64,000 nt of DNA from Cepaea nemoralis (lineage: Eukaryota; Mollusca; Gastropoda; Stylommatophora; Helicidae): NCBI GenBank assembly GCA_014155875.1, contig JACEFZ010018363.1:283615-347614 (forward strand), read 5' to 3'. The translations under genes were made by a program, and so were the position numbers. Positions 35,605 to 46,440 of this stretch are shown here, one piece after another. How positions within the stretch are numbered: position 1 is the first letter of the stretch; each line of letters opens with the position of its first letter. The notes beneath the pieces are model-generated. The model did not search any database. It was not told the DNA's origin and worked only from the letters and a program-made list of their open reading frames with translations.

Positions 35605-35610
<6 letters not shown>
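33543..35610 (+). pseudogene. CR1/L2-like LINE, RT part, 5'-truncated
   Basis: RT ORF in three shifted pieces. Motifs: SSGLDGISNRILR; NYRPISLLSSLSKPLEKHIH; SGFRPKYSCHTALTNMIENW; LIDFKKAFDMIDHV, then a stop; IGVPQGSILGPLLFAIYIND; FADDCTVYTNAEK near 34,450 in a new frame; then WCYSNRMQINITKTKSMLL, the KTLGLIIDRNLTFNSHV thumb and an ALLQKRAM-like tail (SLQKRAMSLIY). The 3' end is GACGGGCCTGCGTGCCCAAT...AATAAAGT(TTCG)n, shared with 31,663-31,775. Two frameshifts and an in-frame stop make it inactive. It lies in ACE intron 3 on the opposite strand. Confidence 0.93.
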
Positions 35611-35694
<84 letters not shown>

Positions 35695-35712
35695 ATCTCT
35701 ATCTCTCTCTGT
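35611..35712. repeat. (CT)n microsatellite following the LINE tail
   Basis: Begins directly after the (TTCG)n tail. Confidence 0.98.
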
Positions 35713-35919
35713 GTGGTTGTCTTTCTCTCATGACATGTCTAGACATATTACAGTCACGAGAAACGGTCATGTCGCCCAGGGGCTCAACTAAGCCATTGAT
35801 CTCAGCCGCGCTAGATACTGAAGGCCGTATGTCCTGATAACAGGTCAATTCCGTCCAATGGCAGGTTAGTGGTTACATGGACGTGGGTTTTAGTCCTAGG
35901 TCTTATGTAGCGCTCATTA

Positions 35920-36035
35920 GAGTTCTAGATGAGTGTCCGAAAGGTTAAAGCAATCGCTCTTCAATGTCCTGTGCGCTGATATTGAGTAAGGGGTCCTGTT
36001 CCCTACTCGGTGGGTTCAAATCCCCTACTCGGCGG
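35920..36035 (+). mobile_element. tRNA-Ser-like SINE head or tRNA pseudogene
   Basis: A-box-like GTGTCCGAAAGGTTAAAGC and a perfect B box GGTTCAAATCC at 36,013-36,023, with a long variable-arm-like stretch between. Too long and too poorly paired for a functional tRNA. What follows (to about 36,190) shares CGCCATCTTTAAT and a GGCAGCAGTT-like block with 49,120-49,195, so it may be the body of a second dispersed repeat. Confidence 0.55.
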
Positions 36036-36509
36036 AGGAGACTCACACACATGCTCGCACGCACACGCACTCACACGGACATATGTTACACCTCGACTCT
36101 AACAAGGAGCCGCCATCTTTAATTTTTACTTTTCAAAAAAAAAAAAAAAATCAGAAAAACAGGCAGCAGTTGTCTACGATTTGGCCGCGAGTAATCACAC
36201 ATGCTGTTCAGGTACGGGCTATTTTACTCATGACGTCACATTATTCAAAGAAGAAAATACTATGTGGCTCATAGCCACAAATAATAATCGTTTTGGGCCT
36301 ACCTTAATGCTATGATGTCAGTTCTGCATTTTCTATTTAAGATTATCTTTGTTATATAACTGTAACATTAAATAACCTATATAGTGGTTAATTTCTCCGT
36401 AATTTCATACATATCAACTGCATCATAGTTTACGTTTGAATTCAAGCATTAGTAATTAGAACTGTAAGTTCTCGTTCTATTAAACCTTGTAAAGCAACAC
36501 AATACAAAC

Positions 36510-36597
36510 CTTCTTCCGACTTTAAACATTTCTTGTCCGGCAAACATATCTCTGCAGCTCGGTATATATTATACATGTTTCTCTTGTTTGTAATCAG
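36510..36597 (-). CDS. ACE: ACE-like gene, exon C with the first disulfide loop
   Basis: 88-nt exon too short for most ORF finders. Acceptor ACTTGAAG/CTGATT follows a pyrimidine-rich stretch; donor is GAAGAAG/GTTTGT. It encodes LITNKRNMYNIYRAAEICLP and then DKKCLKSEE. This matches the ACE segment N-M-x-x-I-Y-x-x-A-x-x-C; the two cysteines (C-x5-C spacing, CLPDKKC) correspond to the C152-C158 disulfide of testis ACE. It starts in phase 0 and ends in phase 1, so it fits exon B before it and exon D after it. A LINE (GAT)n tail ends only about 53 bp upstream of the acceptor. Confidence 0.87.
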
Positions 36598-36650
36598 CTT
36601 CAAGTATGAAAAGAAATACACACCATATTAAAGTTAAATAAATGTAACCA

Positions 36651-37600
36651 TCATCATCATCAAGTGCCCTACCAGCTGGCGTTGGCGTTCATGTATCTCC
36701 ACAGATCTCGGTCTTTGGTGTTCTGAACTCTCCTAATATTATTCCACCATGTCACCGTCTCAATCAATCCAGCATTATTTCTCTTGGTCGGTCTCTGCCT
36801 CTCTTCCCCTTGATCTTTTCAGTCCTCACGATGTTCTCCAATGTCTCTCTTCTCAAGACATGACCAAAGAAAGCTGTTTGTCTCTTTCTTATTGTTGTAT
36901 ATAATGGTCTAGTTTTATTAGTCTCTTTCGGGCAATCGTCGTAGTTACTCTGGAAATCCAAGGAATTCGTCATATTCGTCGTAGGAATCACATCTCTGTT
37001 GCCTCCTAGTTTCTCATACTTTGCTCATTTCCATTCCAAGATTCACTGCCAGACAGCAAAACGTGTTCTATATAGCACTTCAGCTCTCTTACATTTAATG
37101 ATAGTGACTTATTGCATAATATACTTTTCATTTTCTGATATGCAGGTTTTACTTGCCCTATTCTGCTCTCAATTACTGCCGTGCACCTTCAATATGATGT
37201 TATAAATGCCCTTGGTTATTTAAAATCATCCACTTTGTTAAGAATTGTCGCTTTTATTTCCATTCACATTTTATTGCCACCTCTATTATTGATATCACCA
37301 TTGTTACTGTTTTCTTGATATTTAAGGGTAGACCTTCTTTGCCTTCTCCGTTACTACAAGTCCAATAATTTTTTTAGAACTTTTACATTATATGCCACCA
37401 ATACATCTGGATGGCTTGGCCACATGGCATGGACGAGACAGGAACACTGAGCTGATCCACGACTCTGGTAATCGAGTGAAATTGCGAGTCATGACCGCCC
37501 ACGCTTTCTGGCATGGTACATGATTGATTGATTGATTGCCACCAACACTCCGCCATTTGTATAACGTATATTGCTAATATTATAGCGTCCGAATAGCATT
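36651..37600 (-). pseudogene. RTE-like LINE remnant with (GAT)n tail, interrupted
   Basis: Minus strand. Near 37,590-37,550 the RT catalytic block reads NIRYTNGGVLVAYN (YADD lost), continuing on the far side of a small insert as VKVLKKLLDLVVTE and PLNIKKTVTMVIS. The C terminus near 36,900 has RQTAFFGHVLRRETLENIV. The tail is (ATC)n on plus, 36,651-36,662. A 135-bp LINE end (37,402-37,536) is inserted in it. The tail ends about 53 bp upstream of ACE exon C on the gene's strand. Confidence 0.82.
37402..37536 (+). mobile_element. 135-bp truncated LINE end with (ATTG)n tail and 9-bp target duplication
   Basis: TGCCACCAA at 37,393-37,401 and 37,537-37,545 flanks GATGGCTTGGCCACATGGCA...GGTACATGATTGATTGATTG. 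Same 3' end as 16,900-17,045. Confidence 0.9.
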
Positions 37601-37680
37601 CTTGGCTACTCTTTGGTCTCTCTCATTATTACGTCGCCATAAAAGAAGAAGATATCTGGTAACAAAACACATTTCTGTCA

Positions 37681-37905
37681 TTTTTTTTTTTTTGTTGTTG
37701 CGTATTTTTCAGCTGCTGTTGATGTACTAGGCAAGTGTTACGTTCAGTAGTTTGCCTTTGCTTTCTTAACGACCTGCTCCCATACCAACACGTAATAACA
37801 CAACGTGACACGGTCTGCTGCACAAATCGGTCGCAGCTGAGCTTCGAACGCCTAGTACCCGGCTCACGAACCGCGTTCGCAAGCCTTTAGCCAATTGCCG
37901 TCATA
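37681..37905 (-). mobile_element. SINE-A copy
   Basis: T-run 37,680-37,693 (A tail), body CAGCTGCTGTTGATGTACTA, GGCAAGTGTTACGTTCAGTA, then a degraded head with GCTTCGAACG (B box) and CCTTTAGCCAATTG. Confidence 0.82.
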
Positions 37906-38549
37906 GTCCTAGCTGTATTTTTTCACAATTGCCCTGTTTATTTTCCATTTTAATTGCTGCTACTTTGTTCCAGTAAATATTCAACCAAGGCATGTGTATT
38001 CACAGCTGGGGTGGCCCATCACTATATCAGCTACATGTATGCATTTTCGTGAGTTTAATTCTCCCTGAGTCGCCGAATTGGACCGGATCAATCACTTGAC
38101 TAGTAAAAAGGGACACGGTGTAAGCGATCCATTTTCATACCAAGAAGCCTATTTCGTTCATGAAGCCTATTTGATAGGGTTGTCAGTTTTCAAGGAGAGT
38201 CCAGATTTTTAGAGACAGTTCTGACTTTTTATGAATTAATTCAGTCCCGAAAAAGGCTTTCGAGATCCCAAAGTGCTCCGATTATATTTTCCTGCCAAAT
38301 GTAATTCAATTCAATTCCATCTCAATTTTCAGGTGGTAGAATTGTTTAAATTGGAAACATCAAATGGCCGCGGCGCAAAAAGCAGTAGTGTCGTTTTCAT
38401 TAGTTTGATATTAGTGCTGTTAGTCGGTTTCTGCGTGTGTGACTGTACAGAATGTTTCAAACTAAACTATAAGCAAAGGTCGCACTGCGGAAAAAAGATC
38501 ACGTGAGATCAAATTAGGTGTAATGAAGTCGACCCTCTTGCCTTTAAAC
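37906..38549. other. Intronic sequence, nothing recognised
   Basis: AT-rich. An open stretch at 38,273-38,506 (plus) has a hydrophobic run but no start context or homology that I can support. Confidence 0.35.
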
Positions 38550-38965
38550 TCTCCTTTTTCAAGTGACGGTATTTATTTCTGTAGCATCTGTCATTTCTTT
38601 TAATGAGTACATAAAATGACCCGGTGACTCACTTACACAACATGGCAACCCTGGTACAATATAATAAACACTCTTGAAGATATTGCTCAATGCCATCTTC
38701 CCAGGCCATCCAGGATCATTTCTCTCGGTCGGCTGTGCCTCTTCCCCCACTGTTCTTTCCAACAGCAACGATACTTTTTCAGTGCCTATCTTCTTATCAC
38801 ATGACCACATTATGATGTATGCCTCTTTCTTATGTTATGATAATGTACTTTCATTAGCCGCTTCCAGAAAATCGTTGCTAGTTGCAACATTCGTCTCTTA
38901 AATAATGTCTCTGTTGCTCCCATCTGCTTCCTAATTTCTTAATTCAAGCTCCATAATTCACTGGA
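38550..38965 (-). pseudogene. Probable LINE C-terminal remnant
   Basis: Minus frame with YIIMWSCDKKIGTEKVSLLL and an ERNDPGWPGKMALS stretch, resembling a frameshifted copy of the F-G-H-V-x-R-R...R-G-R-P-R end of the RTE-like family. Followed by (AC)n at 38,967-39,030. Confidence 0.5.
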
Positions 38966-38992
38966 AAACACACACGCACGCACGCACGCACA

Positions 38993-39029
<37 letters not shown>

Positions 39030-39031
<2 letters not shown>

Positions 39032-39078
39032 TCTTCTTCATCAGCGTTCTGAGCCATTGAGGTTCTTTGCTGCAGATA
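39030..39078 (-). mobile_element. Tiny LINE 3'-end fragment
   Basis: CTTCTTCATCAGCGTTCTGA, GCCATTGAGGTTCTTTGCTG: the same 3' end as 57,909-57,965, here only about 50 bp. Confidence 0.75.
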
Positions 39079-39240
39079 CAATCCGCAGTTATATATATTA
39101 TATATATAATATCACACGAATTAAATAAGAAGTAAGAGTTTGGGAAAGTAGAATGGGTAACAGGTTGAAAGGTAGGCATGTATTATATAGGAAATCAAAC
39201 ACTCAGACAGCCATCCAATCAAATTTATATACAGGTTCTG

Positions 39241-39500
39241 TTTTTTGGGGGTTTTTTTTTTCCCTCGCATATCCTTTACAAGACATCGCTGTCAATACCA
39301 GCATTTTACCGCTGTTGTTGATTTCTTGGCAAGATTACGCTCAGTAGTTTGCCATTGCTTTCTGAGCGGCCGGCTCACTTATCCCCGTAAGTCACCTTCG
39401 CGGCGAGAACCGCTAGCAATTCTCGCGCGCTGCGTTATCCTACGTGGATAAACAGGATTAAGGAGAAAGTCGTTTAACCACTAGGCCAGGGAGCGGGCAT
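39241..39500 (-). mobile_element. SINE-A, near full-length copy
   Basis: T-rich tail 39,240-39,261; body with CATATCCTTTACAAGACATC, GGCAAGATTACGCTCAGTAG, TTTGCCATTGCTTTCTGAGC. The head at the right end reads on minus CCCTGGCCTAGTGGTTAAACG, a good A box (TGGCCTAGTGG). About 80-90% like the copy at 5,450 by eye. Confidence 0.88.
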
Positions 39501-39569
39501 ATAGGTTCTTACTACAGTAAAATTGGTCTTGGAAACACCTAACGAAATAAACATAATTAAAGTTGAGAC

Positions 39570-39725
39570 TCTTGCGCTTGCTTTGAGACGTACTGTTCAC
39601 GTGATCCTAGGCCTATATCTGTATAGAGCAATCGACATTCAATGGATGCTGTAATCAATATCACGCATGTTGCCTTTACTTTCCAGAAATGTATTGGCTA
39701 CCCTGGTTAGGATTAAGTAGATATG
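39570..39725 (-). mobile_element. SINE-B fragment
   Basis: GCTTTGAGACGTACT, then ATCAATATCACGCATGTTGC, CTTTACTTTCCAGAA and the CTGGTTAGGATTAAG-like end. Related to 53,330-53,990 and 48,825-48,945. It ends about 140 bp from ACE exon B. Confidence 0.65.
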
Positions 39726-39866
39726 GCAGGTCATTTTTTTTCCTTCTTATTGCCCGTCTTGAAAATGATTCGAACAAATGACCACAAGGCTGGCGTGGAA
39801 GCCAACTGACCACAGCACTACCGCGGCTCCCCGATGCACATAGACAGAGTTTGTTAATGTTCTCAC

Positions 39867-40025
39867 CTGGTCGAATTTCTCTTGACTCGATTGTGCTGCA
39901 ATACCTATATTCTTGATTTTAGACAGCTGCCGCTGAGTGTCTTGGCTCATGGTGGAGGAGTTGAAAGTGGAAGCACCAGCACCCATTTCCTGCCTAAACC
40001 TGGCATATTGAATGTCCTCTTGTCT
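39867..40025 (-). CDS. ACE: ACE-like gene, exon B
   Basis: 159-nt exon, phase 0 to phase 0, between acceptor TTTCAG/AGACAAG and donor GACCAG/GTGAGAAC. It encodes 53 residues beginning RQEDIQYARF and including RQLSKIKNIGIAA, which match the second helical segment of ACE (the family has RQ then a basic helix, then I..I..LG.AA). It joins in frame to exon A across a 12.8-kb intron that holds the 64-bp minisatellite and several LINEs. The length of 159 nt equals, from memory, the corresponding exon of the C-terminal repeat of human ACE. Confidence 0.87.
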
Positions 40026-40072
40026 CTGAAACATTGAACCGAAAGTTTGCACGTAAATTTCATAAGTATCTA

Positions 40073-40075
<3 letters not shown>

Positions 40076-40132
<57 letters not shown>

Positions 40133-40510
40133 GTCATCAAGATCTTCCACTTTTGCCTTCAAGCGGCGTGGGGAGGAATAGTGTCATTCCGTGTGATTTT
40201 ACAATGTCTATGATGTGGTCAATCCATTTTCTTCTCAGGCGTCCTCTTGCTCTCGTCGCAGATGATCTTTGATGCAAGGCCAGTGATGGTAGTTGGTGGT
40301 GTTGCATTCTAACGACATGGCTAAACCACTTGAACTTCTGTATTTCAATAAATGTGGCACAATGTGTTGATCCTACTCTCTGTCTAATAACAGCATTTCT
40401 AACTCGGTTTCAGATTGTTAAGTTGGCAGCTCTCCTCGGGTATCTCATCTCACAGGTGTTGATATTGCGAAAGTGTGATTTGGATAATGTCCAAGTGTGA
40501 GATTGGTAGC
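40076..40510 (-). pseudogene. RTE-like LINE 3' end with (GAT)n tail
   Basis: Tail = (CAT)n on plus, 40,076-40,131, about 18 units. Minus-strand ORF remnant: QKFKWFSHVVRMQHH, ATRARGRLRRKWIDH and HGMTLFLPTPLEGKSGRS, with INTCEMRYPRRAANL further up. It lies just upstream of ACE exon B on the gene's strand. Confidence 0.82.
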
Positions 40511-40868
40511 ATAGGGTTGGTGTAAATAGGCCACTTGTTATCTGCCGTTGAAACATAATGCAAGATAAATCACACATCAGACATGGACAAACTAACTATA
40601 TCCAGTGTAATAATCCATGATGATCTTCACTTAAAAGTTTTCTAAAGTTCTTCACATAATCCTCCTATTGAAATCAAGGAATGTTCATATTCTTCACTGA
40701 ACAAAATAACGTAATAAAATTCCATAATAATTGTCTTTTGCAAAACGAATGATACTTCACCGCTGAATGATGGAACTCGATGAATCATTTCTCCACTAGT
40801 GATAGTCAACCAATTGTGTTCAACAAAGTAGATATTAAGTTTCTCAAAAGACAATAACGATTGAATAT

Positions 40869-40990
40869 AGAGACCGGTCGTTCAGAAAGCAATGGCAAAC
40901 TACTGAACGTAACACTTGCCTAGTACATCAACAGCAGCTGAAAATGCTGGTGTTGACTGCAACGTCCCGTAAGGGATACGCAACAAAAAA
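40869..40990 (+). mobile_element. SINE-A copy, 5'-truncated, sense
   Basis: GTCGTTCAGAAAGCAATGGC, AAACTACTGAACGTAACACT, TGCCTAGTACATCAACAGCA, then ACGTCCCGTAAGGGATACGC and an A7 tail. Confidence 0.85.
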
Positions 40991-42740
40991 ATATCCTTTG
41001 CAGATCATCGCTACCATAACAACATTCCGGAAAACCTCTCGATCATAAGCAAGATGTCCCGCGTTCAATACACCCATCTAGAGATCATCCGCCACATCCT
41101 GCACCCATCTTCTCTTTGGTCTTCCTCTTCCTCTCTTCCCAGGCATATACCCCTCCATTATTGTTCTCTCCAAACTTTCGTGACGTTTCAAGTGATCAAA
41201 ATATTTCAATTTTCATTGTTTTATCGTCTTTAATAGCCAACCTTCTTCAATTAAGCTCTTGAAGAATGGATGCATTTGTTCTTTTCTTCACCCAGGATAT
41301 TCTTAGAACTCGTCTATAACATTTATATTCAAAGGAATGTATGGGCTGTTCAGCTTTTTTAGTAAGTGCCCAGGTCTCACAGGCGTATGTTGCAATGGGA
41401 AAGATGTATGCTCTTAAAAATCTAATTTTTGTAGTTCTGTCTATCCCACTCCATAATTTATTCAGTTATTTTAGTCTTTTAAGAGCAATTGATAGTCGTC
41501 GTTTAATTTCTTTCACAGTGTCACCGTTGTTGGTAATCAATGACCCAAGATATTCAAAATTGTCCACCACCTCCAATTTTTCCTCGTGAACATATATTTC
41601 TTTCTCCATATTAGTTTTATCTGTATGCATTATCTTTGTTTTTGCCTATGTTAAGATATAAGTTGTGATTTTCACTATTCAATTGGGTTGACGCTATTAG
41701 GTTTTCTATACCATTTTGTGTTGTGGGTAGCAATACTGTATCATCAGCATACCGAATCTCTGGTATGTCATGACCACCGATATTTAGGGCACCATATAGC
41801 TAGCTCCCTGTTTATATCATCTCTTACATTTCTCATTATATTTTCGGCGTACAGACTAAACAAATAGGGGGACAGCACACATCCCTGACGGACTCCTTGC
41901 TTGATGTCAAATAATCTTATGTCTCGCCAAATATTCTAACCGCTGCTTGTTGGTCTAGATAGAGCATTCTTATGAGCTGTATTACATGTGATGGAAAGCC
42001 CATATTCCTCATGATTTTCCAACGTTTCTGATGATTTACGCAGTCAAATGCCTTTGAATAATCCACAAAACAATGAGAATAGGTTTACATTAAATTCTCT
42101 GCACTTCTCTATTATTAAACGCATGTTGAGAATGTGATCTTTTGTTCCTCTTCCTTGTCTAAATCCAGCTTTAACCACCTTAATTTATTCTTTCAATCTC
42201 ATCAAATACTACTGTAAGTTTCCCCTCATACAGACTTCTCACATTCCACGTTCCTATTCTCACTCTGTTTCTTAGTATGACACAGGGGATTTCCTTGGTA
42301 ACACAGTCAGGATTAACTGCGTCATCACGATTACTAGAACTGGTCCATGTATCACACTCTTCCCCAGAGTTATCTGATCTGCCTGGCCTATGGGTCTCGC
42401 CACCAGATCTCTTTCTTATTATGTTTTCTTTCATGGTTGTTATGGTATCTTGGCATGTTTTGCAGAAGGTAGTTTGCCATTGCTTTTCTTCTGGGCAGTG
42501 ACTGTACTAGTCGGTGGCCATAGCCATTGTCTCTACTGATGAGATCATCTGCCTATCGCCGCAGAGTGCAGACCATAACCAACAACAATCTGTCGGCTGC
42601 TCTCACACTCCATCCATCACCTGCTTCTGGCTTTACATAACCCTGATTGGGAGGCTACACGGGTACTCCATCTTGCCCAAGGGTGTATCGTAGTCCAGTC
42701 TACGATACAGATATACTTAGCTGGTGATGTAAGGCTTAAT
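40991..42740 (-). pseudogene. RTE-like LINE with 5' leader and an internal deletion
   Basis: Minus strand. 5' leader about 42,740-42,440, with TCTGTCGGCTGCTCTCACAC on plus. The endonuclease N terminus follows: NRVRIGTWNVRSLYEGKLTV at about 42,250. Then an abrupt switch at about 42,180 into the RT core: KAGFRQGRGTKDHILNMRLI, SLFCGLFKGI (degraded D motif), GVRQGCVLSPYLFSLYAENI and EIRYADDTVLLPTTQ. The thumb follows, antisense to 41,330-41,590. The C terminus near 41,010-41,180 runs to about 40,991. The rest of the endonuclease and the RT start are missing, so the copy carries a deletion of roughly 1 kb. Confidence 0.85.
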
Positions 42741-43599
42741 GAAGTTGAGGTCAGGTGGTCATTCTAGGTATCAGGTATCTAATCTTTAGGTCGTCCAAAA
42801 GGTAAATTCCTCAATTCATCATAGATGACATAGACCTTCCCGTTGTTCATGATACTTGGTCTGAACACCTCGATAGCAGTCATCAGACCAAGTCAGTATG
42901 ACATAGTCCATGATGTTAAGGCCATAAATCACCACCCTTCTCTGGTGATATAAACACAAACACCAACAGGTACACATTTGCCAAACACAAATGTCATAGA
43001 AAAAGAAAGAGGATGGGGGATAAAGAAGGGTGTTAGCACTCAAAAGTGGGATTGCCAAACCCTCTTCTCTGGTAACGGAAATTGATCACGCATCTGACGG
43101 AGTGTGACTGATAGCTGCACAGGGATTGACACATATTCATAATTGATCCACATATTCATGATTGACACAAGAACATCATGATGAAATCTTAGCGTACCAT
43201 CCGAATAATTGCAACACCGGTCACCACTTCCTCTGTGTACCTAGTGCTCTTCTTATCTCCACCTCATTAACCCATGTGCCTAGTCTATTGGGGGTCAGTT
43301 CGAACATACCATTCTCCTCCAGCAGTCAGAGTAATAACAATAAATAAACATTTTGCATGTGACACATTCATAAATTAGAAATCCTATAGATCATTCCATG
43401 AAATAATGATCATAAGAAATAATGAGAGAACCACCACATATCTTTATTTATCTCAAACGCAACAGCAAAGATTCGAAACCCAGCCTGTCTTCGTTGAGTA
43501 AGGATTAAGGCCGTTGTTCGAAATACTGTTCATTTTTGCAAGAGTTATAGTTGCAGGAAATTCAGCAGCAAACTGCTTCATGGCGATCATTCATGGAGG
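42741..43599. other. Intronic sequence, nothing recognised
   Basis: GATTGACACA and ATATTCATAATTGA short repeats at 43,125-43,170. No gene supported. Confidence 0.35.
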
Positions 43600-43725
43600 T
43601 ATAAGTCAATCTTTAAGAAAGCATTTGACAGATCACTAAACGCAAATCCTGCCATGTCGTCAGCAGCAGCTGTACAATGGTGCGTTGAATGCAACGTCCT
43701 GCAAAGTATTGCACCCTATATCCAC
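43600..43725 (+). mobile_element. SINE-A fragment, weak
   Basis: CTTTAAGAAAGCATTTGACA, then CCTGCCATGTCGTCAGCAGC, GCAACGTCCTGCAAAG: the SINE-A body, strongly diverged. Confidence 0.55.
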
Positions 43726-44598
43726 CTGTCTTTCCCATGTGTGCAATAATCGCATACAAGAAACACTGCAATCACTATCTAATTCGCATGGCCTATTGAA
43801 GAAAAATTTGAAAACCTGAGAATCACATTTTGTGAAACCTTGAGAATCACATGCGTTATAGTTCAAGACTCGGACTCTTAAGAAAATTTCCACAGCAAAA
43901 GGACAAATGCTCATGATGTGCATTTATAGTGAGACAACAATCATATAGACAATAGAAATGATCCATCGTAGATGGAACTGTGTATTATAGATCATTCAGT
44001 GGAACAGCATTTCAATCTGCAGAATTTCTCCCAGAAATCGAGCAATCATGTTTATATCTTCTCAGTTAAAGCGTTGATTTCACAATCTCACAATTTTACA
44101 TATAGACAAACATGTTACCTGTACCATCGTTCATCAGGCATCATTATTATTTATAATCTACAGGCGTATCTTACCTCAGATTTAGAGAGAGCATAGCGCT
44201 AATAAATCCACACGAAAAAACAGCACGATTTATCAGTCTGAGTTATATATTGAAATAGAGCTTCCCAATATTAAATCCTTGGCATGCACACTGACATGAG
44301 TCAACCAATCACATCTCTCCAGTAAGACTCGACGCTGTCCTAGAAACATCACTTTGTTTCCACAATATGCAATCTGGACGACTGTCACTTGTATTTATTA
44401 ATAGTGCTGATGAAATCAAGTTGTTTGTCATTCATAAATTCTCAATATGATATCCCGTTTTGCACAAGTTTGATTAAATTTCAGATAACACTGAAAATAC
44501 TATGTGTGACAATGATAGAAATACATCACACATCAGTGTAACTTTTAACTTTCCGGAAATCGAATTGTACTTTGCTTAACTGTTACTCAATTATGTTC
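43726..44598. other. Intronic sequence, nothing recognised
   Basis: AT-rich, with no motif supported. Confidence 0.35.
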
Positions 44599-45950
44599 AC
44601 CATATGTTCAGAATGTCATTCCCCCCTTTCGCATTCCTTCCCTATAAATCCCCTCCCCGCCCCTACGTAGTATACGTAAAGGTGGATGCTAAATTTAACA
44701 ACACATACTAGAACTCGTCTAGACGTCTAAGTAAAACGTGATTTGCGAATTTAAGAAGGTACACATCTAACAAACCTATGTAGAAGTTTATACAACAACA
44801 GTGAATGCATAGTGAGAGCAACTGGAGGACACTCAGAACCCTTCACCATAAGATCTGGAGTACGACAAGGTTGTGTCCTGTCCCCTCTCTTGTTCATAAC
44901 ATATATAGACAACATATGTAAAGAAACCAGCCAAGCAGAGACAGCAAGAATACCGCATGACGAGAACACAGAAGAAGAACCATCTGCAAATCTAACCATT
45001 AGAGAACTCCTGTTTGCGGACGACCAAGCACTAATAGCAAAATCAGAAGCTGAATTACAAGACCACATGAATAGTCTAAACGAAATGTGTAGGGAACATA
45101 ACATGAAAATTAGCACAAGTAAAACAGAGGTAATGACTATAACTAAAGAAGAACAAATAGCAACAATTCACCTAAACGAACATCCCTTGAAACAAGTAAA
45201 GAGCTTCAAGTACCTAGGAAGTATAATATCATCAAATGGCAAATCAGAAGACGAGATCGAAAATAGGTGCAATAAGGCAAATCAACTCATTGGACAAATG
45301 GCACCAATACTAAAGAACAAACATGTATCAATAACTACTAAGAAAGCACTTTACAACACAATCTTCCTACCAACTCTATTCTACCAATGCCAAACCTGGA
45401 CAATGACAGAAAAAGAGAAAAGAAAAATCACAACAACAGAAATGAGGTTCCTGAGAAGAATACTCAACGTATCAAGAAGAGATAAGATCAGAAATGAAGA
45501 AATCAGGACTAAAGTGGGGGTTAAAGCTGCTCTAGATTTTATTAGAAAGCAGCAAGTCAAATGGTTTGGCCATGCAAGTAGACTACCAGTCAACAGCATG
45601 CCACAACAAGCAATGATGTACAGACCAGATGGAAATAGAGGAAGAGGCCGACCACGTAAACGTTGGACGGAGGGAATAACAGAATCCATGGGAATGTCAA
45701 TATACGAAGCCCATAAACGGGCACTCTCACGAAGTTTATACTTCACCTCGACACCGCAAGGTACAAGAGGAACATGATGAGATGAGATGAGAAGAAGGGC
45801 GAGAAGTACAGAACAGTAAAGTATGAAGGGAAAAACAATATCAAGTAATCGGTTCTTGTATTAACGCGATCTTGAAATAATCTTAATTCTCTCCCACCCC
45901 ACCCCCCCCCCCCCCACCCCCGAAACCCTAAAATTCAATAAACGTGTCAA
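44599..45950 (+). mobile_element. hAT MITE copy 2, split by an RTE-like LINE
   Basis: 44,599-44,756 and 45,791-45,950 together match the complete MITE at 53,381-53,777: GTTCACCATATGTTCAGAAT, CCCCCCTTTCGCATTCC, AACACATACTAGAAC, AAACGTGATTTG, then after the LINE GGGCGAGAAGTACAGAACAG, AAAAACAATATCAAGTAATC, GGTTCTTGTATTAACGCGAT. Both outer tips are eroded. Confidence 0.88.
44757..45790 (+). pseudogene. RTE-like LINE, 5'-truncated, long open RT C-terminal half
   Basis: 321-codon open frame from 44,812, preceded in frame by a few codons. Motifs: IRSGVRQGCVLSPLLF, LTIRELLFADDQALIAKSEA (FADD catalytic), HNMKISTSKTEVM, FKYLGSIISSNGK, RFLRRILNVSRRDKIRNEEI, KQQVKWFGHASRLP and GNRGRGRPRKRWTEG. It ends SRSLYFTSTPQGTRGT, stop, then (GATGA)3. 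Inserted into an hAT MITE; AAGAAG on both sides is a candidate target duplication. The complete, unbroken frame shows it is fairly young. Confidence 0.93.
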
Positions 45951-45954
45951 TAAT

Positions 45955-46440
45955 ATGAGAAACAGAGATGCATGTTACAACAACTCAACCACCATCATAA
46001 ACAGCAAATGAGGTATACCATTATTTAATGCACAAAAAGATTAGCAAGGTGGGCAGAAAACTTTCAAGAACAATTTAACCCCACGCATAATAACGTAGAA
46101 AACCTCACTTTTGTCCTTAATAGCTATGTACAATAAAAACCAAACTTCATTCCTGCAGAAGACAAATCAGTTATACAGAAAAGTCCTAAAACAAATCACC
46201 GTGTCCAGATGGAATAATCAAAGACGCTATTCAGGCCTGTGGGAAAACAGTACTTAAATAGCTAACAAGATTTCTAATATAGCATGGGAAGAAATAAAAG
46301 TCCCAGACGATTAGCAGCTTGCAATAATAGAACCAATTTCAAAAAAGAAAGGCGATATGAGTGAGTGCGGAACATACAGAGGCATACCACTCCTGAGCCA
46401 TATAGGAAACATGTACGCAAAACTAATGCAACAAAGAGCT
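45955..46440 (+). pseudogene. RTE-like LINE fragment, linker and RT start
   Basis: Plus frames with RWAENFQEQFNPTHNN, then NHRVQMEXSK-like and a C-G-T-Y-R-G-I-P-L-L-S-H-I-G-N-M-Y block (CGTYRGIPLLSHIGNMYAKL). This is the region that should precede the RT core, yet it lies downstream of the C-terminal half at 44,757-45,790, so it is a separate insertion. Several stops. Confidence 0.75.

Noticed and set aside
38273..38506. Small membrane protein
   Set aside because: Hydrophobic run by chance in AT-rich intronic DNA; no supporting evidence.
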